Positions 1 through 11,581 of a DNA stretch of 64,000 nucleotides are shown piece after piece. Each line of letters opens with the position of its first letter. Position 1 is the stretch's first letter. The notes under the pieces were generated by a model, which was not told the DNA's origin, made no database searches, and saw nothing but the letters and a program-made list of their open reading frames with translations. This DNA is from Eleusine coracana subsp. coracana (lineage: Eukaryota; Streptophyta; Magnoliopsida; Poales; Poaceae), in NCBI GenBank assembly GCA_032690845.1, contig CM064432.1:57596071-57660070 (forward strand), read 5' to 3'. The translations under genes and the position numbers were made by a program.

Positions 1-2298
1 TTTTGACTGCTTCAGATGAAAAAAGCACTCGGATGAGAGCATCTGACACTGTTTGCAAAGAAAGTTAGTAATGAAACTCTCATATGCCCTCAAAGATTTA
101 CTAACACATTTCTCAACAGAGTTATCATCACAAAATATACATAGTTTTGAAAGAAAAAATAGCAGTGAATGCCTCAAACTCATGTGCCTTTGAAGATTCT
201 CAACCAAGTTTCTCATAAAAAAGATCATCACTGAATATTAGCCTAGTTTCAATTAACCATAGTACGATTGAGAACTTTTGCACCACACAAATCCCTTTAT
301 CGTAAGAACATGCCATTACCTTTACAGTGACGATCTCCGGTAGCACAGCCACAGACCTGGTAGCCTGAGCTCCATCACCTCATCCAAGTAGAAAAGGAAA
401 CAAAGAAAAAAAAAACTAACAATGATCGATATATATTGTTTTACGGAAAACAAAAAACAAAAAAAGGCTTCTACTTTCCTAACAGAGTAGGGGGCAAAAA
501 TTAGGGCGGGGGGGGGGGGGGGGGGGGGGGGGGGCGACAGAAAAACGGACGGGAATCCTGGTGCTGTTTTACAGGGAAAAAAAGGCTTCCACTTTCCTAA
601 TAAGGCAGGGGCAAAAATATGGAGCATTTGTTACTTTGTGTTTTAATTTTTTTTATAGGATTATCTGTATAATAATTATAAACCATATGATCTAGATCAG
701 ATGACTCTAAGTGGTGATTAAAAATTGTCCAAACTTTCAGTGAACTGAAAATTAGCAAGTCCCATAATATTATATATGCATGAACTTGTTATAGTTTTTT
801 TTTTTTGACAGAATGACCAATCTCTTACAGTTGATTACTGATCAGTTGAATGGGGTTGGCGTTACCTCAGCTTCTTGACTCATGAGCTTGAGGCATTGTG
901 CAGAGCTACAACATCAGCACCTACATCAACATGACCAATGTCACCATGACCGAGCCCACTCAGAACCTCCCCTCAGTAGTCAGTACCAGCAAGATCGGCA
1001 TAATTGTGTGTCTCATGACACGAGTTGTTAGATCAATTAAAGGCAGACAAGATTAATTCTTCTGAATGGAACAAATCTGGACCCAATCTCCTACCTTACA
1101 AGAATAGTTGTGCGTTATATACTTTGTGCTCTACCCTCTTTTTTTTTCAGTTAAAAATAGGATCGCACAGTTTTCCTTGTTAAGTAACCAAGTCCAGGTT
1201 CGCACCTGAAGTGTTTCTTATATCTAAGATAAGAGTTTCCTGGGAACTCAAACTAGCCCAAAAGGTTTCTCTAAGTTTTTCGGGAATCATTCTGAAGCCA
1301 CGGTACTTTGCGGAATGCAGTTATCTGTTTGAGGTGCACCCGGAACTGTAGAATGAAATCTCCAGTAGGCTAAAACGCAATGAAATACCAATTGTGAGAA
1401 TAACACGTGGATTCATGGATTACATATTTGCGAGCACATCACAGGATGATGAAAGAGGAGACGCTTGGAATTCTAACTGATAAAAACTTCACTAGCTGTA
1501 GCAGAATGATAAGTGGATGAACAATCAGATATTGAGTATGCTTCATGTCATGAGCGACAGCTCACGTGTCGAAATTTCTTGTTCAGCTAATGTTGTGTTG
1601 TAAGTATTATGTATGCCTTCTTGTGTTGATTTAATCTTTTATCATTTTGAAGTGTACTGAAGTTTCATATGAAATAGGCAAATTTTTTTTTTTGAAAAGG
1701 AATGAGATTGCCAAACGGATGTGATGTGTTTCTCCTTGTGTGTGCTGCCGTGACAAAAGGTCAGGCCAATCAGGCAGAACCACTCATACGACATTAATCT
1801 TGTACGTGTGTACATTAACCTCAGTTTCAGCAATTAAGCCGCCGCCTGAAATTGGACAGTTATGATTGAATAAGGTTGACAGGTAGTATTCCAAGCGTTA
1901 CCCATGAGTCAATCAGCACCAAATGCACGGTGGTACCGCAAATGGACAAATAAACAGAGGGGATAGCCATGACCGTGGTGAACTTGGCAGTTGGCACATT
2001 AAACACCCCAAACCTTCGAACCTAATTCTTACGAACTTTTACCACACTTCGCCCTAAGCCATGAACATTCTTACGAAGTTTTACCGCACTTTCAGAGAGC
2101 TTGGATAACGAGAAGCCAAGAAGGCAAGAATTTATCATCATTCTCTCTAGTACTCTTTCCTAATTCGTTTCGATGAACATGGTAACCATGCAAGAAACAC
2201 CTCGTCTTGGCTAATTTTCACGCTTTGGCCTGAGTCCTCATTGGCCCATATAATGCATAACAGGCCATGCTATTTTCACGCCCACAACAGTCAATCTA
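1..2298. other. Spacer, no supported gene
   Basis: AT-rich non-coding DNA. It contains a G homopolymer around 508-534 and several T tracts (about 797-806, 1137-1146, 1684-1694). A short open stretch on the minus strand at about 875-1040 reads like protein but has an in-frame stop and no start or splice context, so I do not call it. Confidence 0.5.
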
Positions 2299-2306
2299 GT
2301 TCCAAC

Positions 2307-2833
2307 TATATCTGGACATTCAGGTCGCCCAACCCAGCCCGCTACGAGCCCACTTTGGCCTAGCATGGCACAACGGGTTTACTGGGCCGTGCCAAAGCTG
2401 CCTACGAGCTCGGGGGTCAGCCCATGACATGACACGAAAACCATTTAACCATATTGTACCAGCCCAAATGGCCCGTGAGCCCGAAGAGGAAGAAAGACTC
2501 GTAGATGGGGACGAAGACCAGTGGGAAGCGAGGTGGTGGGTGGGGAGCGAGGCGGACAACGAGGGTATGAGGCAAAGCAAGGCAAGCGGGGAGCAACGCT
2601 AAGGTACAGGGCGGAAGCGAGGCACTAGGTTGTAGGCTTGTGACCATGGTCATTGCGGGAGCCGAGAGGAATACGATATGCTTTAGCTACCGGGCTGCCA
2701 TCCTTTCTGGCCGTGCCCCGTGTCTAGAGTGGCTCAAGCACAACACGGTGGACCGGACCCTGTCATGCCCATGCCAGCCAATACGTGCGTGCCACGGCCA
2801 GCGCATGTGGCATGGCCCCAATGTCCAGGTATA
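2307..2833. mobile_element. hAT-like non-autonomous DNA transposon, 527 bp
   Basis: The ends are imperfect inverted repeats: TATATCTGGACATT on the left and the complement of TATACCTGGACATT on the right. The flanks are near-identical 8-mers, GTTCCAAC at 2299-2306 and ATTCCAAC at 2834-2841, as expected for the 8-bp target-site duplication of hAT elements. The interior is GC-rich and rich in GCCC/GGCC words, with no transposase reading frame. The superfamily assignment rests only on duplication length and the ends. Confidence 0.6.
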
Positions 2834-3639
2834 ATTCCAACCATGCCCACCAGGCTCAAGGCAACACAACCCAACACTAACACCACGTACAGCAGCCCAT
2901 CAATCAAAGTAAGTAAAATCAGAACGTAGTGTAGACCAACAACATCACACACAGAACTAGCGATTCCTTCCCCGTCTACCGTCAGCATGCCGCCGCCAAC
3001 GGCAGAACGGGGCCACCTTGCCACCGTTAAACCAACACCACGCCACGCCAGTCACCGGCACGAGTTGTCTGCTATTACGTGCCATCGGGAATTTGAGAGA
3101 TGGTAGCACTAAATCCAGGGTTTCCCCGTCAGCGTTGATCAGCTTAACCTTTTCTCGTTTTGACTTGTTGAGCAAAGTAACAAGGACCAAAATCACGAGT
3201 TCTTTCTTTCTATCCACCGTCTGGTGGGAGAAGAGTTGATGAAATGACCATGGAAACTTGCGGGAAAGTGCTTCCTACTTCCTACGCGATAAGGAAGAGC
3301 CAGCGGCGAGTGGGTTACCTCATCCAAACGGCAGAATGAAGTGTGTCACCGTCCAAACCTCTTAGCTTACCGGTCAAGATTTGTCCTATTTTACCAGTTA
3401 TCAAAGAAATTCATGGAGGAAATGGAGTCATGCATCAATGATTCAAAGAAATGAAGCATCATGTATGGATGACACAGTCAAAATATTTGGACATTTGGGT
3501 CTTTGTCAGAATGGAAGTTACCTGAAGAATTGCAAGGAAACTAAACCCCTGTGTGTGTGTGATTTCAGTTCACTTTCTCTCTGACTTCTCACTGTTGATA
3601 AGAAGTATCCCCCCACCCGTAATTTTTTTCCTGTTCACG

Positions 3640-3707
3640 CTCTTTCACTAAATCATGTAATCTAAAGTTTTTTTTTCTCCGTTTTCTTCCTCTTTCACTA
3701 AAACATG
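3640..3707. repeat. 18-bp direct repeat flanking a T-rich insert
   Basis: CTCTTTCACTAAATCATG at 3640-3657 recurs at 3690-3707 with one mismatch. The 32 bases between them contain a T9 run. The layout resembles a target-site duplication around a very small insertion. Confidence 0.5.
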
Positions 3708-3795
3708 CGAGGACTATGTGTATGATTGCATTTTGCTTACCATTTCAAGAGAGACATGTCACTTCGCTACTTGTAAAATGTTGTTGTAGCTGATG

Positions 3796-3844
3796 ATGCT
3801 CTGAATTTGTGTTTTTTTTTTAGGGAATGCTCTAAATTTGTGTT
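3796..3844. repeat. 18-bp direct repeat flanking a short T-tract insert
   Basis: ATGCTCTGAATTTGTGTT (3796-3813) recurs at 3827-3844 with one mismatch. The insert is a run of T followed by AGGGA. It has the same layout as the repeats near 6680, 9977, 11104 and 34531. Confidence 0.6.
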
Positions 3845-4275
3845 ATGCAGAAGAATAAACTACAATTAATCCATAGTTCCCCTATTTTTCTTTCAACATG
3901 CCAAACTTTGTTTAACTTCTACAAATATTGTGTCGTCTTATATGATTTTTTTTTGTTTTAAAAGGTTGGTGTCTTGTGGATAATGTTAGTAGCACATATT
4001 TACAACATGATCTAGCGCGCCGCAAATAAGCCACAGAGAAAAAAGCGTGAAGCGATAATCCTCGTCAGTTAGGCATCAACATCATCACCAACAGTAGTTG
4101 CTTATACGAAACTAAATTAAGTAAGCCACGAATAAAATCCAATCCTCCCACAACTCACAAAAGCCTTTTCCCTTCCAGCGCTCGCTCGTCCCCTCGCGCT
4201 CCCAAAACTGCGTGTGGCGACTAGGCAATCGCGATCCCGTCTCGTCATCTGGACCGTCGGTCCTGGATCGGACGG

Positions 4276-6460
4276 ATGCCGGTTGACGTCGAACGCGCCT
4301 CCGTCTTCGAGGCAGCCATGCCGCCGCCGGCGTCGGTGTGCAGCTCGTCGTCGATTGGGAAGGATAGCGACGACTGCGCGCCGCCGGGGAAGGATGATGA
4401 CGAAGAAGGGGAGGTGCAGAGCGCGTACATGGGAGAGAAAGGAGGAGCAGGGGCGGCGGGCGGCCTTGTGGGACTGGAGGCATTGGAGGCGGCGCTTCCT
4501 ATCCGGTGAGCCGAGTTCTTGCCAATTCCATCGATTGCTTTACTTTCCGAGGAATATTTCATTTTCTCATCTCGGTATTGGACTACAAATCGGTTCTTTG
4601 AATAACTTGGGATGTAAGTCGATTTCTTTGGGTCAATTCTCTCAAAAATGAATTTGAATCATTGAAAATTTCAATGGCAGGTAAAAATTATTCATTCGTG
4701 GAATGATGAGGATTATTTGTGAATTTTCATTCTTTTGATTTCTGCTGGTCTTGTTTGATTAAGAGTGTTTCCAAGATACTAGTTTTGTTAACACCTAAAG
4801 AATTATGTCACATGAGGCTGTTGCAAGTTTCATTGATGCGTGTTAGTAAAATTAAGAGTCTTTTAAGGTACTTCGTGAGAACATGTGGTGCTGCCGGCTA
4901 TGGGTTAAGAAGCAAATGTAAGTTTTTGTTTGTGTGATCCCACTATTGGAGAAGTATGTCTTTTAGGACTTCTGAGACACCACTTTTTTATTTATTGGTT
5001 TAACTGCAGTTTGCAATCCTACGTAGAGCACATTCGTTTGGTTGACCATGTATTAGACTTCTCTCAGATGATTATGGAACAAGTACGAATATCCATATCC
5101 TTTGGACAACAAGATCTTGTTCCTTCTGGATAATTATAACGTGCTAAATACATGTGGTGAAGAAATGCTCCACTATCTTCTTTGACAAGATATTGTAGAA
5201 GAGTCTTTAACTTTTATGTTTCTTAGATGACAACGTCTTGCTTAATCAAGTTAAAATGTGTGATAAAACATTATTCCTTTGCCCCTATCTTTTTCAAAAG
5301 AAAAAATATAGAACGTGGATAGGAATTAATCTACTTGAATTTTACAGAAAATGTGAGGTTTTAATCATAGCACATTTTGTTGAATTATTGTGTGACTGAA
5401 AAGGACCTGCCTCACATGGTACCAACCAATCTTAAGCAGCAACTTTTAAGTGATAAGGACTGCAGTGGTTTGAGTGACACGAAGACATAACATCAATTAT
5501 TGCCTAGCGAAGGACCCGCAATGTCGTCCCCTCACTTTAGTACTCCTACAAGTACAAACTTTTTTCTTTACAAGTACATGAATACCAAAGATGGGATGTT
5601 GATGTTTTCGCACGGCTTATCCATTGTCTCACCAGATTCTGCTTTATTTTCCAGTCAACATGTTCTTCGCTAGTTAAAAGAAAACATGTTCTTCGCTCTT
5701 CTCATAACATAGATTATATGATGCCTATGAGATCACTTGATGTATTTTGTAGTGTGGTACTGGCATGCTTAATTCGTTTTTCTGTGGATTATGCTTTGTT
5801 TCCTGATAAGCGTGGCAATATTATTGCTTTGTGTGGAAACTAGTGATTTTCAGTTCACTCATCATTTGGAAAGCCTATGCAACACTTATGGTTGATTATT
5901 ACATTATCCGTGATGTGATTCTCTTCGATATATTATATCTGTCTTATACTGATTTTTTTTTTGTTGGCAGGCGCAGCATCTCCAAATTTTATAGTGGTAA
6001 ATCGAAATCTTTTGCTTGCCTCAAAGAAGCAATTACATCTTCTGGTTCTGCAAAGGATATCTCTAAGGCAGAGAATGCTTACTCAAGAAAACGGAAGAAT
6101 CTCCTTGCCTACAGTGTCATGTATGAAAATTCAAACGAAACAGCAGCAGTTCAAGTTTATGAAACGGGACCTCCTAAGAGGGCTACTAGTTTGAGCAGAA
6201 GCTCTCTACTGACGATGGCTAGTAGCAGTTCTAGCAGCAGCAGCAGCAGCTTCAGCGTTGAAGATAGCGAGTTGCCTGAACAGGTCCATTATCCTTGTTC
6301 ACCTAATGATAGTGAGAATTATGGGCCTCCAAAGACTCCCACATCTAGGCCAGGATCTAAGACACCATCTGCGCCTGTGAGGTCATTCTCGATGATGGAT
6401 TTGCCAGGTCTCCATAGTTCAAGTTCCTCAGTTCATGTCAAAGATAAGGTGAATGGTTAG
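4276..6460 (+). CDS. OXIDATIVE STRESS 3-like (OXS3 family) protein, two exons
   Basis: Exon 1 is 4276-4505 (donor GTGAGC) and exon 2 is 5971-6460 (acceptor TTGGCAG), giving 239 aa; the phase-2 junction restores an Arg codon. The call rests on three OXS3 family signatures in the expected order: SSSSIGKDSDD at about residues 22-32, LEALEAALPIRRSISKFYSG spanning the splice junction, and YSRKRKNLLAYSVMYEN in exon 2. The C-terminus is Ser/Pro-rich and includes a run of about ten Ser and a PPKTPTSRPGSKTP stretch. In Arabidopsis, OXS3 relatives are nuclear, chromatin-associated proteins involved in tolerance to heavy metals and oxidative stress; that role is family knowledge and is not shown here. 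No enzymatic motif is present. The 1,465-bp intron carries one micro-duplication (5657-5697). Confidence 0.87.
5657..5697. repeat. 15-bp direct repeat flanking an A-rich insert (OXS3-like intron)
   Basis: AACATGTTCTTCGCT occurs at 5657-5671 and again at 5683-5697, perfectly. The 11-base insert AGTTAAAAGAA lies between the copies. The A-rich side is on the plus strand, opposite to the other micro-insertions of this window. Confidence 0.55.
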
Positions 6461-7056
6461 ATTATCGTTCTGAGGATTTTCCATTTCCTTTTTTCGAACT
6501 GGTTGCTTGTGTTGATAACATCGTTTTGTGTATAACTAAATTTGGTATCAAGGTTTCTGGATGCATAAGAAGACGACTTTGGCGTATGTGTGTATGTAAA
6601 TAGTCTGATCACTCTGTTGTACATTAGCATAATGTACAAAAACTGGAGGTGTATGTACTGAGTACTGACCTCCGGACATAACAATATCTTCTTTTTTGGG
6701 GAAACAATATCTTCTAGTTGTTCATGACCAACACAGTTTCATTAAGCGAAATTAATAGATAACATGATTACTCAATAGAGTAATACATTACATATAGCAT
6801 AACCCATATACTTCAGATAGTATAAACCTTAATACGTAACATATAGCTGGTTTCTTTCAAAGAGGAGACTCATAGCTTCTGGTCCTCTCTGACGACACAC
6901 TCTCTTAGTCACTAGGTTACTACTGAATCTATAAATAACTGGTATTATAGGAGTATTTCAGAGAGGAAACTCATAATAACTTCGACCTCTCTTACACTCA
7001 CTTCTTACTCCTTACTAGGATACTACTAGTACTGCATTACTTCACTCTTCTACAAA
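6461..7056. other. Convergent spacer between the OXS3-like and response-regulator genes
   Basis: Both flanking genes point into this spacer, so it should hold both 3' UTRs. It contains a micro-duplication at 6680-6715. Around 6855-7015 there is a loose, imperfect repetition of GAGGAGACTCATA/GAGGAAACTCATA with CTCTCTTA-type words. No reading frame is supported. Confidence 0.45.
6680..6715. repeat. 13-bp direct repeat flanking a T-tract insert
   Basis: AACAATATCTTCT occurs at 6680-6692 and again at 6703-6715, perfectly. The ten inserted bases are TTTTTGGGGA. Confidence 0.6.
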
Positions 7057-10000
7057 CTACTGTCGACCATCATTCATGTAATGCGGGAACAGGTCGCTCC
7101 CAGAATTGTTCATGAGCATGTCATCGAACAATGCAATTTCATCAGCCGGCCCCACGCCCCAGTTCTCCATGCCACCTTCCCCGACGTCCAGATACATCCC
7201 TGCAGCATCGTGGGCGGCGCCTTCAGTAGCGCCACCCTGCTGCCCGGCAAGACCGGTGTCGTACACCTGCATGTCGTCCGCGGCTATAAGAGCTTCCAGA
7301 GGGAAGCTGTAGTCCTCCAAATTCCCGTCAGAAGCAAACATCGCAGCAGGATCCTCTTCCGTGGCAACCTGGCTCTGCGTCGCCGCATCGAAACCGGGAG
7401 CCGCCATGAACGCTGCGGTGGCGTTCCCGTCGAATGCGCCACCTGCCATTGCCGGATCATTGACATCGTAAGCAGGAACCTGATGAGGCGCCCCGAACGG
7501 GTCACCGTTGTTGTCGTTGAAGAAAATTGCGGCGTTGTCGTTGCTGTTGTAGTTGTACATTGCTGCCACGTCATCACCGACGTGTTGGGGCGCCACCATC
7601 AGGTGGGGTTCGGCCGTGGTGTTGTACGCGGCCATCATTCCTGCGACTTCATCGTCCTCGTCCCGTGCCGCGGCACCAACAAGCTGGAGAGACTGCATCA
7701 GCGTACTTGCAGTGTTGCCGTAATCTCCTCCTGCCTCATGCTGCGTGACATCGTCATCTGCAGCTTCAATAATGTCGTCCTCACCACCACCAACCGTGCC
7801 GCCGGTGAAAAGGTCACCGGCGGCAATGGTGGACGGCTGCTGGAGCGGCAGCGGGATGTTGCTCATGGTGTTGAAGTTTAGCAGCGGCGCCGCGAACTTG
7901 TCCTGCTGCATGGCCGGCGGCGGCAGCGGGCCCTGGTACGGGAAGGGCCCGAAGGCCCTGGCCAGCAGTTGCTGTAACTGTAAGTCAGCTTCTTTCTCTG
8001 CAATAGCGGTAGGCATAGCTGTTTCTGCCGCCGCCGGAGCGATGATGTTGCTAATGACGTTGCCGGCCGGGGTCTGCTGCTGCTGGTGGTGCACCAATGG
8101 AAGTGCTGGTGCAGGAGCTTGTGGTGCTTGGTTTGCTGGGGGCAGCTCAGGAGCTGTTGGTGCTGGCGTTGACGAGAACACCGGAGGAAGTGCTGTAGGT
8201 GCTACGGCGGTAGTGTTGCCGGAGCCGGAGAAGGAGATGACGTTGCTGCTCCGCTCGACGGCGTCGGCGAAGATGCTGGGGTTGTAGGGTGGAACGTCCA
8301 GCGTCTGGAGGACGGACTGCACAAACAGAGACTGCTTCGGCTGGGGTGGCTGGAGGGGCTCAACATCGTCATCCATGGCTTCGTCATCAGGCATCACGGG
8401 CAAGCTCGCACTTTCACCGTTGTTCTTGGCCTTCTTTGAGCAGGGCTTCTGCAATGGAGGCTACAAACATTAAGGCATGTCTATTTTCAATTCCTTTCCA
8501 GGCGCGTATGTACATGATAACACGCATCTGTCATTATGAAGTTCCCAGCAAATTTTCAAATTAGTACAAATAAACTGTTTCAGCATATGAACCGTGTGTG
8601 ACTACGTACGTGGCTACGTATTGACTCAAAACTTGACTACTGTTAACAGTAGGGTTTATACTCGAGGTAATAGTAACCTGCCAAAATATACTATATATGA
8701 ACTGAAGTGATATACATGCACGAGAAAATCTTTTTTCAGATAATTATTTACTACAGAAATAAATACTACATATTGCTAGTGCTAGCATGCTGCGCATGCA
8801 GCAAGTAGCGACTCATGCAAAAGATGCTTGATCAACCCCACTAAATTAGCCCAAAATTAAAGGAAATTAATATTATTGTTCCAAAACTTTTAGCTGTGAA
8901 TCTCGAGGTACGTACATGATAACACACGTCTATGATGATGAACTTACGTACCAGGAAATTTTCGAATAGTACAAACTGTGTTTCAACATACATGATCAAT
9001 GATAAACAAAAACATACATATACTAACCTTTTCACTCTTAAGTCTTAATAGTGGGGTTTACTCCAGGTAATAGTGTAACTTGCCAAACGTCTACTATATA
9101 TATATATACTAACTGAAGCAATACGTGCACGAGGCAATCTTTTGGTAGAGAATTATTTACTACGCAAACATTAACGACATGTTGCTAGCATGCAGCAAAC
9201 TAGTAACTCATGCAGAAGATGTTTGACCCAACTAACAGACTGCCTACTAAGTATCTCTACTGAGCCCAAAATTAAACTAATATTACTGATAGCTGTGACT
9301 GTCCCAGCGAGTTTTGGAAGAAACTGTTGTCACCTTAGCCAGATGGTCCGTCTCCTGCTCTGCAGCGTCGTCCGTCTTCTCCCGATTCTTGGCTGGGCGG
9401 CCTCGATGTCGTGCTTGATAATAATAATAAGGGTATTAAGGATCGAAGTAAACGTGTCAGATTTCTACGAAGTTATACTAATCTCGATCAATAGAAACAT
9501 ATTTCGTGTTCTAGTGTTTAGGTGAACCTGGGGCCGGTGGGGCGGCGCTGCTGCTGCCCGAGGGGCTGCCGGGGTTGTCGATGACGCCCTTCCTCTTCCG
9601 GCCTCCTCTGAAGCCACGTATCTCCCTGAAGTGCACGCGCTCCTCCTCCTCCCCATCGTCATCAAGGGCAGACGACACAGCCCACGGCCGCAGCAGACCC
9701 TTGCCGCCGCCGCCGCCGCCGCTGCTGCCCTGCCCTGAGTCGCCTCCCGGTTTACTATAGTTGAGGCAGCACTTGCGCCACGCGATATCCCTCCACAGGT
9801 TGCAGACGTCGTCGCCGTCGAACGGCTTCTTCAGGATGAAGCTCGCCTGGTCCAAGGTCCGGAGGAGCGCGTCGGCCTCGGCGCCGGCGCTCTTGTGGTT
9901 CTCCGAGAGGACTGCATGCATGCATAGGCCCAAATAAATGGTAAATTGTTAATATTATATACTGATTCTTGCTTGGCTGCATCTTGCATGGTTTTTTTTT

Positions 10001-11259
10001 TTTTTGAGAATCTGCATCTTGCATGGTCTGATGTCATGCATGCGCATGCACGTAGTTTGGACCGGCAGCGTGTGTGCTTACAGTAGAGGACTGGGATGCG
10101 CAGGTCACGCTCGACGATGGCCTTGAAGTCAAAGCCGCAGGTCGTCGCCTTCTTGGCGTCGGCCAGGACAGCGTCAACGTCCTTGATTTTGTCTTCGGCA
10201 GAGAGTAGCTTCAGGGCAGAACTAGGGCTGCCACATGTTAAAACTGCACGGAAGAAAGTCATTACAGTTTGAGAGTGTCACTGACTTGAAATATATACTG
10301 AGAGAAAGTAGTTAGGGGTAACTATGTTGGGCAAAGGAAATATTTTTTCTTTAATAAATTAAAAAAAAGTTGTTGTAGCTAGGCATATAAAATCCAAAAA
10401 AAATGGGTAAAAAATAACGAAATAGAATATTATGGATGATTGGTTCAAATAAAAAAGAATATTATGAATGCAAAACAAAAGATTTTTAAAACAAAAGCCA
10501 AAGATATTGAAAAAACAGGGTGGGAGGTAGCCGCGAAAACTTTGGATGGGACTCGCCTGCCATACTGCCCGTTGCTGACACATGGGGCTAACATCTACAT
10601 GTTAAAGACTAGACGACAACGGGCAGTATGACAATAGATCTGCTTACGAAAGCTTCATTTGAATATCTCCTACACAAAAGCATAGGAGGAAAAGTCCCCT
10701 TCAAGAAACAAAGGAGATCATAGCTCTTCTCAGAAAAGGAAGGCCAAGGAACTTTGGCATAAAAGCTTCATATTATGAATAATAAAAACACACCGAATAA
10801 GTCAGATTATGATAGGTTAGAAGACGTATCCTACTCTGACTTCCTAGACGTGGGATCACAAACACTTAACATATAGTGCTAAAAAATTACACCCATGCAT
10901 GCTCAACAACCAGCAAAAAAACTTTTCAAAAGAAGATTCTCGAAAACACATGTATTTCGAGGAAAACATACATGGAAGGCTAGCCACCAAATTCATCATA
11001 CACAAAGAGGCACAAGTGAGAAAACAACACTTATAACAAACTCCACATAGAGAGCCCATGCAAATCTAACATTAATAAGAAATCGACTAGAGCTCGAAAC
11101 AGCACAATGTACCTTTGAAGTTTTTTTTTTTTGGAACAATGTACCTTTGAAGTTGATGAGGGACAACAGCATGGAAGCCGTCCGAAGGAACTTGGAGTCG
11201 TCATCGACGAGCAAGACACGGATTCCGGAAGGGAATAAGGACAATATTTCCGGATCCAT
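7057..11259 (-). CDS. Divergent type-B-like response regulator lacking a visible GARP domain
   Basis: Five exons read 11259-11145, 10243-10082, 9911-9528, 9413-9334 and 8448-7057, giving 710 aa with GT-AG introns and closed phases. Residues 13-145 form a two-component receiver domain. They carry the acidic cluster VDDD (19-21), the phospho-acceptor Asp67 in VLADAK, Ser95 and the KP lysine Lys121, followed by NLWRDIAWRK as in plant regulators. The usual MPDMDG after the Asp reads KKATTCG. Cytokinin type-B regulators then have a GARP (Myb-like) DNA-binding domain; here only a Gly-rich, basic linker follows, with RKRK and an AT-hook-like RGRP (about 224-227) in small exon 4, then KPCSKKAKN. The 463-residue last exon is Pro/Gln/Asn/Ala-rich and acidic, like a type-B activation tail. 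It probably acts in nuclear phosphorelay signalling (inference). I chose the ATG at 11259, which lies about 100 bases downstream of a TATA box. Introns 1-2 contain micro-duplications. Confidence 0.82.
9977..10027. repeat. 16-bp direct repeat flanking a T-tract insert (response-regulator intron 2)
   Basis: CTGCATCTTGCATGGT occurs at 9977-9992 and perfectly again at 10012-10027. The insert is about 14 T followed by GAGAAT. It lies within the 170-bp second intron. Confidence 0.7.
10561..10630. repeat. 14-bp perfect inverted repeat (response-regulator intron 1)
   Basis: CATACTGCCCGTTG (10561-10574) and its exact reverse complement (10617-10630) are separated by 42 bases. Transcribed from either strand it could fold into a hairpin. 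It could be the ends of a decayed MITE, but no target-site duplication was identified. Confidence 0.5.
11104..11154. repeat. 19-bp direct repeat duplicating a splice donor around a T-tract insert
   Basis: ACAATGTACCTTTGAAGTT occurs at 11104-11122 and again at 11136-11154, perfectly; the insert is mostly T followed by GGA. Read on the minus strand, both copies contain the exon 1 end AAAG and donor GTAC of the response regulator, so the gene has two identical donor sequences 32 bp apart. The upstream donor keeps frame with exon 2; the other would shift it. Confidence 0.75.
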
Positions 11260-11360
11260 TGTTCGAGGCACGACACTATACCCACTGTTCACTGGGCTAG
11301 TGGTGATGTCCGATGACAATGGACTGAGATGAGAATGGAATGAGGCAGAGCCTCCCACGA

Positions 11361-11368
11361 TATTTATA
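11361..11368 (-). promoter_or_regulatory. TATA box of the response-regulator gene
   Basis: On the minus strand this reads TATAAATA, about 100 bases upstream of the ATG at 11259. The spacing suits a short 5' UTR. No other TATA-like word is as good in this stretch. Confidence 0.6.
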
Positions 11369-11545
11369 GGCTGGGAGGGCCTGCATCACTGAGAATACTG
11401 AGGAGGGATGACGCCAACACCTAGCTTTGACAAAAGGACTGCGTGTTGATGATCGAGCGAGGCAATACATGTCATGCATGGCACCTGTCGTCTCCCTATG
11501 TCCTAGATCAGAACTCCCCTACACCATTGGTACAACTCGTTGGTT

Positions 11546-11549
<4 letters not shown>

Positions 11550-11579
<30 letters not shown>
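11550..11579. repeat. (CT)n microsatellite
   Basis: An uninterrupted CT dinucleotide run of about 30 bases lies about 290 bp upstream of the response-regulator start codon, in its promoter region. Confidence 0.9.

Positions 11580-11581
<2 letters not shown>

Larger units (their letters stand above)
2842..4275. other. Spacer upstream of the OXS3-like gene
   Basis: No gene is supported. It contains two direct-repeat pairs that flank T-rich inserts (3640-3707 and 3796-3844, listed separately). The last about 150 bases should hold the promoter and 5' UTR of the gene starting at 4276; an AT-rich word near 4130 is the only weak TATA candidate. Confidence 0.4.

Noticed and set aside
322..627. A 101-residue minus-strand frame with a poly-Pro run
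   Set aside because: The prolines come from a G homopolymer on the plus strand. There is no domain or gene context.
840..1040. Minus-strand open stretch that reads like protein
   Set aside because: It has an in-frame stop, no start and no convincing splice sites. It is too short to call.
7081..7881. A 266-residue plus-strand frame
   Set aside because: It lies antisense to the last exon of the response regulator and is a shadow of its GC-rich codon use.
8449..9333. Search for a missing GARP exon in response-regulator intron 4
   Set aside because: No minus-strand frame shows the expected Trp and helix motifs, and exon 4 to exon 5 closes in phase without one.
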